A stretch of 64,000 nucleotides of DNA from a virus. How positions within the stretch are numbered: position 1 is the first letter of the stretch; each line of letters starts with the position of its first letter. The stretch lies in the IMG/VR virus record IMGVR_UViG_3300009104_000008, positions 23,385-87,384 of that record. One strand, written 5' to 3'. The notes beneath the pieces are model-generated. The model was not told the origin of the DNA, made no database searches, and saw only the letters and a program-made list of their open reading frames with translations. Positions 1 to 7,595 of the stretch are shown here, in pieces. Made by a program: the position numbers and the translations under genes.

Positions 1-160
1 TAATCCACTAGCGGCACTAAACGGGTTTGATGCGGCATCATGGGGCGTTCCGAATCCACCAACAACACCAGAACTCTTCAATAGAGCATTACCAGCAGGG
101 CCAGTTAATCCGTATGTTGCGGCTTCTAAGTCTTTTAATGTGTTTGTATATCCTGTCATT
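1..160 (-). CDS. N-terminus of probable major capsid protein (runs off left edge)
   Basis: Only the first 53 codons are in the window; the protein begins MTGYTNTLKDLEAATYGLTG and stays open to the edge. The ATG at 160 is preceded by a strong AAGGAGATG ribosome site. The gene directly follows the prohead protease/scaffold gene, which is where HK97-type viruses place the major capsid protein. The identity rests on that position and not on recognised sequence. A small head protein is the alternative. Confidence 0.5.
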
Positions 161-172
161 TAATTCATCTCC

Positions 173-1366
173 TTAAAATTTCCTCGCTAAATTGTGAATA
201 TCTCCCCATGACATATCTGATAAATCATCTATGCTTGTTGGGAAGCCTTCAGGTAGAGAAACTGTTGATTCCTCTTTTACTATTTGCGAATTTTCTGTTG
301 TTAATGATTTGCGTAGGTCTGCGAACTGCTCCTTTAGTTCGGCTACTTCTGAACGAGCGTCATATTCATTTCGCTCTACAGTTGCCTTTCTAACTGATTG
401 CTCTGTAGCAAACCTTTCCTCAAATTGCTTGTTCATACTATCATAAGCAATCTTTTCTAGTTGTTCTGCCTTATACTGTTCGTATGCCTTTTCGACATTC
501 TCTGCAGTTAAGTCAAGCGTGGTGAATTCAGCCGAATCCCATTCTTTTGAAACCTTTAGTGGAGCAGGTGTTGCAGTTGGCGTTCCACCACTTACTACTT
601 CTTCTCCGGCTTCATAATCACGGGTGCTATCTTCATCCAGTGCTTTTTCTGCTTCATCTTCGCCTAAAGACTCGTCAGATAACTCTAACTCCTCTTCGGC
701 ATCACTCTCAGTTTCCATGTATTCCATGTCTGCCTCAAGTGGCGTTTCTTCCTCCTTTTGGAGTTCATTAACCTGCTTCATTAGGTCATTCAACTCCTCA
801 AGGGCTTTTTCCAATTTTTCTGTCATTTTCTTTTCACCTTTGTTTTTTTCTTCTTTTAATATGTCAAATTTTGCTTCGGGGTTTATTCCTTTTTCACATA
901 TTGTGACTTCGTGTAACTCTAACTCGTCAATTTCATTATATTCGCCAAAATCATCTGATTTTCTTTTGCGCTTTGAAATTGCTTGTCCTCCTATACTAAA
1001 TGAGCGTAATGTGCCTTTTCTAATACTTCTTGATATTTCTTTGGCCTTTTCAATATCATCTCTTAATTTAATAACAACATAAAATCCTACATCATCAACA
1101 TGAGATTTATGGACTACTCCGTTCTTATCTCTATAAGAATCTACTACTTCTCCTACTTGAACATTTGAATGATTAGACATTACATTTCTGAATTTCTTTT
1201 CTCCCATGTAATCTTTAACTGCTTTTTGTAATGCTTGTAAAGTAATTAAATCATTTTGCTTGTCTACCATTTCTATTGAAGCATATCCACCTATAATTAA
1301 ATCATCTGACTTTAGTATTGTGAAGCCTTTGGTTTCTTGTTCCATTAGAACTGGTTGCTCTAACAT
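173..1366 (-). CDS. Prohead protease fused to a scaffold-like domain
   Basis: HK97-type prohead serine protease (S78/U35-like), which matures the procapsid. The N-terminal ~170 residues show the family pattern: GGYAS near residue 26, a catalytic His in SNHSN (H66), the serine segment SFSIGG (about S124), and an EVTICEKGINPEA strand. Residues ~180-370 are acidic and coiled-coil-like with a Pro/Thr linker, as in delta-domain scaffolds. The last residues, MSWGDIHNLARKF, resemble the tryptophan tag found at the N-termini of many late proteins and the C-terminus of the gene at 4415-4645. This suggests a shared capsid- or protease-binding helix. The probable capsid gene follows after 12 bases. Confidence 0.85.
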   Translation of the reverse strand: MLEQPVLMEQETKGFTILKSDDLIIGGYASIEMVDKQNDLITLQALQKAVKDYMGEKKFRNVMSNHSNVQVGEVVDSYRDKNGVVHKSHVDDVGFYVVIKLRDDIEKAKEISRSIRKGTLRSFSIGGQAISKRKRKSDDFGEYNEIDELELHEVTICEKGINPEAKFDILKEEKNKGEKKMTEKLEKALEELNDLMKQVNELQKEEETPLEADMEYMETESDAEEELELSDESLGEDEAEKALDEDSTRDYEAGEEVVSGGTPTATPAPLKVSKEWDSAEFTTLDLTAENVEKAYEQYKAEQLEKIAYDSMNKQFEERFATEQSVRKATVERNEYDARSEVAELKEQFADLRKSLTTENSQIVKEESTVSLPEGFPTSIDDLSDMSWGDIHNLARKF

Positions 1367-1395
1367 GAACTACACTTCGACTTTCACTATATGAA

Positions 1396-3942
1396 CTAAG
1401 CGGGGTTGCCTTCGGGCAGGGGTAAATTTTTATACCTATCTTCAGTAATATCCCATAAACCATCGTCTTCTTTTGATTCTAACATAGTTTGTTTTGTTCC
1501 TGTCCAAACAACCCAATGCTTTTTATCATTCAAAGGAACGACCCTAAGATGTAATCTAGTGTCAAATTTATCCCCTTGTATCTTAAATTCATGATAACCG
1601 TGTCTTTGAACGCCAAGAGTAATAATTCCTTTATCTAATATTTTACCTTCTCTAGCATTACCTAAAACAACTTTGGCAGGAAATTTATTAGATTTACCAA
1701 ATAAGTTATAAACATCAGAAGTATCTTCAATATCTATTAACCACGCTAGTCTTTTTTCATTTACAATATAAATTAATAAAAGATTATCATCTTCAGTAGT
1801 TGTAATTGTGAATTTACCTTTTTTTGGGTTAATTTTCTCATCTTTTGCTATTGCAGATGGGTTTGCTGAAAATTTATCATTAGCGCGGTCATAAACAATA
1901 TCTTCTTGTTTAATTAGCCACTTTTTCAATTTCTTAGAATCTCCATCAAACGCTGGCCCTTCAAAATGTTCAATATAATTTTCTAACACAAATTCTTGTA
2001 TTGTATCAAATTCTACTTGGTCATCCCATTCAATTAATTTATTTTTAATGCCCATTCTTAATTCAGAACGCACACTTTTAAGCGCAATTTGTAAATCTTC
2101 TTTCCAAACATCTATATCATATAGTGCTTGTTTCTCCATTAAACTATCACCATTAAAACCGTAAATAGTAAATCCATCTAAATTAGATTTCATAAGAATT
2201 TCTGCTTCCCCATGTATTTCATCAGTAATATACATTTTCTTTACGCCTTTTAATTTATATTGAAATGGCTTATCTAAATCTTCCCAAATTGATTTCTTGG
2301 CTTTGTCTGATAACAACTCTAAAGTCTCTAATTTATCTGATTGAGTTACTTCAGGGATTTCAATAACCTTTGCTGAAAATAAACTAAAACCTTCTTTAGT
2401 TTTCTTTACCTCATCCACCTTAACTCTAACAATACTACCCACCTTAACAGATTGCTTAGTATTTAGTGCTTTACCTACAGAAAGATAGGCTTTATCTTTT
2501 AATTCTACAGTCTTATATGAACGGGCTTGTTCAGCAGTTAATGGGCCTATACCTAAAGTATATGAATGAAGCCCACTTTTTGTTTCTTTACTATCTAAAA
2601 TAATAACATCTAAATCAACAAATTTCTTCCATTTAACCCACTTAGGGTTTTTCTTAGAACCTAACTGGTAAGTAGATTCAATGTCCTTAATTACAACTCC
2701 CTCAGAAGCAGGTAAATTCATTATTTCCTCCGCATAATCACCTACTTCTTTTATAGAATCTGCAATTCTAGTATCTTTCTTTGAAGGATATGCCAATTCT
2801 TCAGATGAATGTTGGGCATATTGATATAGCAGAATATTAATTCTTTCTCTCAAAGGTTCATCTAATAAATCCTTATCATCATGTTCCATAATATCAAATA
2901 CATGAAGCCTTAATTGACCACCCTCAATGGGCTTCTTAAAAATGTGTGAAATTGTGGCGGCTCTATGAAGTGCTTTACCATTTTTAAATAGCATTAACTC
3001 CCCATCTAAAATACAATTGCCTATATGTTTCTTATCTAACCTTTCTATTTGTTCTGAACATTTATCAGAAATATCTTTTTGATTATAAGAAAGGATTTTA
3101 ATTGTTTTACCGTTTTTATGAATTTGCACTCTCATGCCGTCATATTTTTCTTGAATTACATATTCACCAGAAAAACCTTTCAGTTGCTCTAGGTCTTTTA
3201 ATTCAAATATCCTATACATTGGTTTATTAGGAACTAGGAAATTAATCTCTGACTTCTCAGCCTCGCTTTTCTCAGATTTTTTAATATCTATCTCAATTAA
3301 CGCATTCCATTCCTTTTCATTATATTCCTCAAGAAACACCTTTTTTAGTATAGATAAAACACTCTTAAATTTGGTTTTGATGCGCTTAGTATCTTTATCT
3401 TCCCCATAGTGCTCTGAAATGTATAAGGGTATATCTTTCATCTCTAAATCTAATCCATTTGCATTTTGAGTTATTTCATCGGGCTTAAGGCCGTGTTTTT
3501 CCCATGCCGATGCGGGGATTGGTAGGGAATGTTTGCGAAGGGCATAGTGAATAAAGGCGGCGAAGACACTAGAATTACTGAGTAATACATCAATTACTTC
3601 TTCGCCTAACTGATTAGCGAATGGGTCGCCAACTTCTTTAGAATCAAACCTCATTTCTTTGACTGCATCATATAGCCTCTTGGCTTGAGTTGATTCAGGG
3701 TTTTCAGCCCCATCATCAAATAAGTTATCTTCATCAATGTATTTCTTTAATACTCTAGTAAAAGAATCTAAACCATCAAACGACTCACGAATAGACTTAA
3801 CTGTTGCTCTCCATTTTTTACCGTATTTATTTGGGTCTTCTTTTGCAGATAAGTAAGAATAGCGAGTCCTCTCAAAGAAATCTAAAACACGCTTGGATAG
3901 CGCATTTTTTTCTTTTTCAAAGGAAACGCCAGATATAGCCAT
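1396..3942 (-). CDS. Large ATP-dependent DNA ligase with C-terminal phosphoesterase-like domain, in the capsid operon
   Basis: 848 residues. The middle (about 245-535) is a nucleotidyltransferase with an OB-fold: motif I EKYDGMRVQIH carries the adenylated Lys, LDGELM is motif III, EGVVIKD motif IV, and KWVKWK motif V. The N-terminal ~220 residues are helical and unassigned. The C-terminal ~130 residues (GYHEFKIQGDKF, LHLRVV, HWVVW) recall the 3'-phosphoesterase domain of LigD-type ligases, but this match is weak. It lies between scaffold genes and the protease and is separate from the replisome ligase at 42084-43634. Nick sealing during packaging, or injection with the DNA, is possible but inferred. 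Its start lacks a clear Shine-Dalgarno; GTGTAGTTA precedes the ATG. Confidence 0.8.
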   Translation of the reverse strand: MAISGVSFEKEKNALSKRVLDFFERTRYSYLSAKEDPNKYGKKWRATVKSIRESFDGLDSFTRVLKKYIDEDNLFDDGAENPESTQAKRLYDAVKEMRFDSKEVGDPFANQLGEEVIDVLLSNSSVFAAFIHYALRKHSLPIPASAWEKHGLKPDEITQNANGLDLEMKDIPLYISEHYGEDKDTKRIKTKFKSVLSILKKVFLEEYNEKEWNALIEIDIKKSEKSEAEKSEINFLVPNKPMYRIFELKDLEQLKGFSGEYVIQEKYDGMRVQIHKNGKTIKILSYNQKDISDKCSEQIERLDKKHIGNCILDGELMLFKNGKALHRAATISHIFKKPIEGGQLRLHVFDIMEHDDKDLLDEPLRERINILLYQYAQHSSEELAYPSKKDTRIADSIKEVGDYAEEIMNLPASEGVVIKDIESTYQLGSKKNPKWVKWKKFVDLDVIILDSKETKSGLHSYTLGIGPLTAEQARSYKTVELKDKAYLSVGKALNTKQSVKVGSIVRVKVDEVKKTKEGFSLFSAKVIEIPEVTQSDKLETLELLSDKAKKSIWEDLDKPFQYKLKGVKKMYITDEIHGEAEILMKSNLDGFTIYGFNGDSLMEKQALYDIDVWKEDLQIALKSVRSELRMGIKNKLIEWDDQVEFDTIQEFVLENYIEHFEGPAFDGDSKKLKKWLIKQEDIVYDRANDKFSANPSAIAKDEKINPKKGKFTITTTEDDNLLLIYIVNEKRLAWLIDIEDTSDVYNLFGKSNKFPAKVVLGNAREGKILDKGIITLGVQRHGYHEFKIQGDKFDTRLHLRVVPLNDKKHWVVWTGTKQTMLESKEDDGLWDITEDRYKNLPLPEGNPA

Positions 3943-3957
3943 TAACTACACTCTCAA

Positions 3958-4413
3958 TCAATTCTGAGCGTGACCGGATAATCCAGAAACATCTCTTAAT
4001 TCAAATAATTGGTTATTAAGTCGCTTTGCTTCTGCAAAAAATCTATCTTCTGATATTAACTTATTAGTGTATTTATTTACTAATTCACTATATTCTTCAT
4101 GTAACATCGCTACCGTATCTCGTAATTCATCTTCACCTGTATAATCATATTTTGCAAACGCATCAAATACAGCATTTAAAGATTTAATTATGTCATCTGC
4201 TTTACCAACATAACCATATCCTTCATCACCTGTTGGATTTTTTATCTTTTCTTCAGATGGATTTTTCTTAGGTCTTTTTAATTTAATATCTTCACCCATT
4301 GTATCTGCATCATTAGCCACAGTAGTTCCATCTTGGAACTCGGCTAATACTTCCTTCGCTTTCATTATTGCTACTTCAACTAATTTTTCTTCTTTTGTTA
4401 CTTTTTCAGGCAT
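3958..4413 (-). CDS. Unknown late protein, 151 aa
   Basis: Charged, mostly helical protein with a Lys/Pro-rich central linker (around residues 45-65) and a C-terminal helical half (residues 70-145). No family recognised. It sits between a small scaffold-like gene and the ligase, so a head-assembly or internal virion role is plausible from context only. Confidence 0.75.
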   Translation of the reverse strand: MPEKVTKEEKLVEVAIMKAKEVLAEFQDGTTVANDADTMGEDIKLKRPKKNPSEEKIKNPTGDEGYGYVGKADDIIKSLNAVFDAFAKYDYTGEDELRDTVAMLHEEYSELVNKYTNKLISEDRFFAEAKRLNNQLFELRDVSGLSGHAQN

Positions 4414-4414
4414 T

Positions 4415-4645
4415 TCAATTCACCCCTAATTGTTCAACGATTTTATGTATGTCATCCCATTCCATCTTAGAAATAATATCACCTGTTGGGGTTGCATTAT
4501 TACCCATTGCTGGTTTAGGAGTATTAACCTTAACATAACCAGATTTCATTAATAGGTTATCTTGATTATACACCGTTTCTTCTAAACTTTTTACTTTTTC
4601 TACTAACTCTTTTAAGAGCATTAACATTTCATTTTCTTCTGTCAT
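4415..4645 (-). CDS. Small coiled-coil protein with scaffold-type C-terminus
   Basis: 76 residues from the ATG at 4645, preceded by GAGGTGAATAAA. Residues 1-35 form a Leu/Glu/Lys coiled coil. A Gly/Asn/Pro linker leads to a C-terminal KMEWDDIHKIVEQ segment, which aligns with MSWGDIHNLARKF at the end of the prohead protease/scaffold. Two proteins of one head operon sharing only a C-terminal helix suggests both bind the same partner, probably the capsid protein or the protease. That role is inferred. Confidence 0.75.
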   Translation of the reverse strand: MTEENEMLMLLKELVEKVKSLEETVYNQDNLLMKSGYVKVNTPKPAMGNNATPTGDIISKMEWDDIHKIVEQLGVN

Positions 4646-4655
4646 TTTATTCACC

Positions 4656-4976
4656 TCAATATCGTGGGTCTATTCCCAATTCCTTATAATCTCTTTCCAT
4701 CAATTTTTCTAATAAACGAAATTCTTTTGAGTTATCATCAAATGGGTTTTCATTCCAAATTTTTTCAAGTATTACTCTTCCACTATTTTGATATTTATCC
4801 TGCATATCATTTAGTTCTCTAAAATCTGCTTCTCTGCTTTCCATATATTCCTTCACTGATTTTTCTGTAGTTTGTCCTTCTTCAAATTCTGCTTGATTTA
4901 GTTCTAACCAAGTTTGAAACGAATACTCTTTCTTAATTGTTTTATCTTTTTTAACTGTTGTTTTCCAATCATTCAT
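4656..4976 (-). CDS. Tryptophan-tagged late protein, 106 aa
   Basis: The start at 4976 gives MNDWKTTVKKD, a variant of the late-operon tag with one extra residue. It overlaps the upstream stop by 8 bases, and this start is preferred because the tag becomes N-terminal. The rest is helical and strongly charged with no recognised domain. Probably a virion-internal or assembly protein, by the shared tag only. Confidence 0.7.
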   Translation of the reverse strand: MNDWKTTVKKDKTIKKEYSFQTWLELNQAEFEEGQTTEKSVKEYMESREADFRELNDMQDKYQNSGRVILEKIWNENPFDDNSKEFRLLEKLMERDYKELGIDPRY

Positions 4977-5223
4977 GTTCTTCATCTTCCTCATATTCAA
5001 AATCTTCTAACAGCATATCTTCATATTCAGATAATCCTATTCTATATGCTGTGGAATCTACTTGTTCTAAAACCCAAGATGGAGAATAGGATAAACTACC
5101 TATTTTAATTTCACCTTGTTCATCTAACGCTTCATTAAATAAATCTCTAATATCTGATTCACTATATTCCTCACGAAACGCTTTCTCTTTTTTATCTTCT
5201 TTTAATATATCTTTCCAACTCAT
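4969..5223 (-). CDS. Tryptophan-tagged late protein, 84 aa
   Basis: Begins MSWKDILKEDKK. The first 25 bases are identical to the 5' end of the next upstream gene (start 5765), although the remaining sequences are unrelated. The body is acidic and ends in a Glu/Asp-rich tail. Start and stop overlap neighbours by a few bases, suggesting translational coupling. Function unknown. Confidence 0.75.
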   Translation of the reverse strand: MSWKDILKEDKKEKAFREEYSESDIRDLFNEALDEQGEIKIGSLSYSPSWVLEQVDSTAYRIGLSEYEDMLLEDFEYEEDEEHE

Positions 5224-5765
5224 TTCATATCACCTTTACTTTTTGGATATACAATCCCTCTTAATTGATTGTATAGAGTTTCATAATCTTTTCTTAATTC
5301 TGCGGCAGATGCTACAATATCTAAATTAGTTTCTTCAAAACCTTTCATCTTTTTAGATAATTTTTCATCTGACTTAATCAAATCTAACTTTTGCATTTCA
5401 TCTATTAAATTAGATAGTTTAGTTAAATCTTGTCCAAAGTATTCAGTTGGTTGAGCAGACTGTAATACTTTCTTTAATCTCTTTTTCTCCTTACCTTCTA
5501 ATTTAGAAAGAAGACCAATATCTGCCTTTTCAAGTGTTTTCTTTTTATCTGGCATAAATAAGAAAGGGTCAAGGTCTTTAGTCCAATCTTTAGTAGGTAA
5601 ATCTAATTCATTATAACAACTCTCACAAAGGGTTGCGCTTTCTCCTTTCTTGCCCGAATGAAAGTCTTTTGGCATAGACTCGACAGGATGGGATTCTCCA
5701 TCTTCAATTCTATCCCCACATTCATCACAAAATTCATCTGCTTTTAATATATCTTTCCAACTCAT
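5220..5765 (-). CDS. Tryptophan-tagged zinc-finger protein, 181 aa
   Basis: Begins MSWKDILKADEF. Immediately after the tag is a four-Cys zinc-binding element: CDEC near residue 13 and CESC near residue 47. The C-terminal two thirds are helical and Lys-rich. The 5' end is identical over 25 bases to the following gene. A packaged internal protein is suggested by the tag; no family recognised. Confidence 0.75.
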   Translation of the reverse strand: MSWKDILKADEFCDECGDRIEDGESHPVESMPKDFHSGKKGESATLCESCYNELDLPTKDWTKDLDPFLFMPDKKKTLEKADIGLLSKLEGKEKKRLKKVLQSAQPTEYFGQDLTKLSNLIDEMQKLDLIKSDEKLSKKMKGFEETNLDIVASAAELRKDYETLYNQLRGIVYPKSKGDMK

Positions 5766-7114
5766 TCTTTTTCCCCCATTTCTTCAAATGCTTCTTTAAC
5801 ATATTTGAATTTCTCTTCTAATTTATCTTCTGAATAATCATCAGAAATATCATTAACCAATAAAGAACTATCTAATTTTATTCCTCTTAATTTAGCAATA
5901 TAATATATAAAAGCATACTGTTCTGTTGTGGCCTTTATTTCAGATTGATATTGAGGTTTCTGTAAATCTGCTATTCCAATTTCTAATTTTGGTTTCTTCT
6001 TTTCTTCACCAAATAATTCTTCATATTCTTCTGGTTCAATTTCATCAGGAACAACATTGTAATAGTATTCCACTTCTTCTTCATCGTCTAATAAATCAAG
6101 TAGTCTCATTTCAATTGTTTCTCCATAATCTAAAAGTGTATTTTCTTTTATATTAAAGTAAAATTTAATTTCATCAAAACCTGCACTAGGATTTAGTGCC
6201 TTTTCAATATCTTTTAATAATTTAGATAAACTAAGGTTAAAGAAATCATGTATTTTAACTTCTTCTGCAAACTTAAATCGCCTTGTTTTCATACCTACAT
6301 CTTTTAATATAGCCTTAAATATTTCTATTCCTGTTTCACCATCAAATTCATCATTTAAAATAGCAAGAGTTGATTGTGCTAATTTACCATCTTCATAATT
6401 TTTTAAGAAAATATCAATTGTTTTTTGTGAATTAAAACCAGAAGAATTAGACAAGTCTGTATAATGACCATACCAATTTTCTTTTAAATCACTTATTGCA
6501 TATTCTTTAATTACTTTTTCTAACTTATTATTGAAATTAGTAAAGTCTTTCTTTTCAGGTTTTATACTTCTTTTATATCTCTTAATAAATTCCTTCAAAG
6601 TTCCTATGGCTTTATCTATCTCTTTAACAATTTTAGGATTTTCAATTAATAAATCTGCTATATCATCTGATACAAATTCACGAAGAGAATCAGGATTGTC
6701 TAATCTTCCTTCATTTAACACAATCAAATATGTATCTGGAATTTTATTTATCTCATTTAATACAGAAGAAAACACATCTATGTGATTGTTAATAGCAACA
6801 ATAAGAGAATCTTTATCCAAAACCTTTGGTGCAAGTTCTCCTGTTTTTGTATTTATTTTTCGCTCATTAGCATATTTTCCTTTTCTAGAAGGAACAACCA
6901 TTAAATCGCTATCTGTAAATTTTCTTCTAACCTTTCCCATAAAGGAATCTGGAGTATTGTTTATTGTCCTTTCTAAATTGCGAATAAAATGTGGTTCTAT
7001 ATCCAACTCATCTCTTAATATATCTTTAACATTACCACTAAGTTCTTTTAAGATTTCATCTGAAGCAGGTCGGGAAATCTCCCTAAATAGTTCTGCTTTA
7101 GATAAAACTGGCAT
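5762..7114 (-). CDS. Large helical late protein, unknown, 450 aa
   Basis: Start chosen at 7114 (MPVLSKAELF), just after GGTGAAT. In-frame GTG codons lie just upstream. The protein is charged and mainly helical with an acidic stretch (EIEPEEYEELFGEE) at about residues 370-385. No catalytic motif seen. It lies four genes after the portal, so a minor head or connector protein is possible. Confidence 0.75.
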   Translation of the reverse strand: MPVLSKAELFREISRPASDEILKELSGNVKDILRDELDIEPHFIRNLERTINNTPDSFMGKVRRKFTDSDLMVVPSRKGKYANERKINTKTGELAPKVLDKDSLIVAINNHIDVFSSVLNEINKIPDTYLIVLNEGRLDNPDSLREFVSDDIADLLIENPKIVKEIDKAIGTLKEFIKRYKRSIKPEKKDFTNFNNKLEKVIKEYAISDLKENWYGHYTDLSNSSGFNSQKTIDIFLKNYEDGKLAQSTLAILNDEFDGETGIEIFKAILKDVGMKTRRFKFAEEVKIHDFFNLSLSKLLKDIEKALNPSAGFDEIKFYFNIKENTLLDYGETIEMRLLDLLDDEEEVEYYYNVVPDEIEPEEYEELFGEEKKKPKLEIGIADLQKPQYQSEIKATTEQYAFIYYIAKLRGIKLDSSLLVNDISDDYSEDKLEEKFKYVKEAFEEMGEKE

Positions 7115-7116
7115 AT

Positions 7117-7329
7117 TCACCACTTATTTTCAGTTCGCCTTTTTTTCTTAGGCATTAGTATAACATCAGGAATATCATTAGAATCTGGAATCTTTTTCTC
7201 AACAGTTGTAGATATATCAATACCTACTGCGTCTAAATTCCGATTTATTTCTACTCTGTTATTATTGTGCATTTCTGCTCTTGCGTCTGCTAATTGCTTT
7301 TCTAATTCTTTTACTTTTGTTTCATCCAT
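7117..7329 (-). CDS. Short coiled-coil late protein, 70 aa
   Basis: Start at 7329 (MDETKVKELEKQ) is favoured by AGGTGAGATT directly upstream; a longer reading to 7356 has no such site. The N-terminal half is a coiled coil, and the C-terminus is basic (MPKKKRR). Function unknown. Confidence 0.65.
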   Translation of the reverse strand: MDETKVKELEKQLADARAEMHNNNRVEINRNLDAVGIDISTTVEKKIPDSNDIPDVILMPKKKRRTENKW

Positions 7330-7333
7330 AATC

Positions 7334-7594
7334 TCACCTATTTCTTTTTTCTTCATTTAAATTTCTTGTTGCCCTATCAATTAAACTTTGTTTTGGTTTA
7401 GGAAAATTACTAGCATATCTAGCATCAGGCAATGCAGGGCTTAAAGGGTTTTGAGTATACATTAAACAACTCCCATTATCACTAATAGTTACTTCTGACA
7501 AAGAACATTTAAATCCTTTATTATGTTTACATTTAGAAGCATAACAAACTGTTACTCGGCATTCAGCCTTATTTACTATATCTTTCCAACTCAT
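7334..7594 (-). CDS. Tryptophan-tagged cysteine-rich protein (DUF1540-like)
   Basis: Begins MSWKDIVNKAE and shares its first 18 bases with the two MSWKDILK genes. The tag is followed by C-x4-C-x4-C-x6-C and a later Cys (CRVTVC, SKCKHN, FKCSLS, GSCLMY), a spacing like that of DUF1540 metal-binding domains. The C-terminal half is polar. It lies between the portal and the coiled-coil gene. Likely a small virion protein. Confidence 0.7.
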   Translation of the reverse strand: MSWKDIVNKAECRVTVCYASKCKHNKGFKCSLSEVTISDNGSCLMYTQNPLSPALPDARYASNFPKPKQSLIDRATRNLNEEKRNR

Positions 7595-7595
7595 A

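Noticed and set aside
624-1082. Plus-strand 152-codon Ser/Phe-rich ORF opposite the protease gene
   Set aside because: Low-complexity shadow of the acidic scaffold region; no ribosome site and opposite to a well-supported gene.
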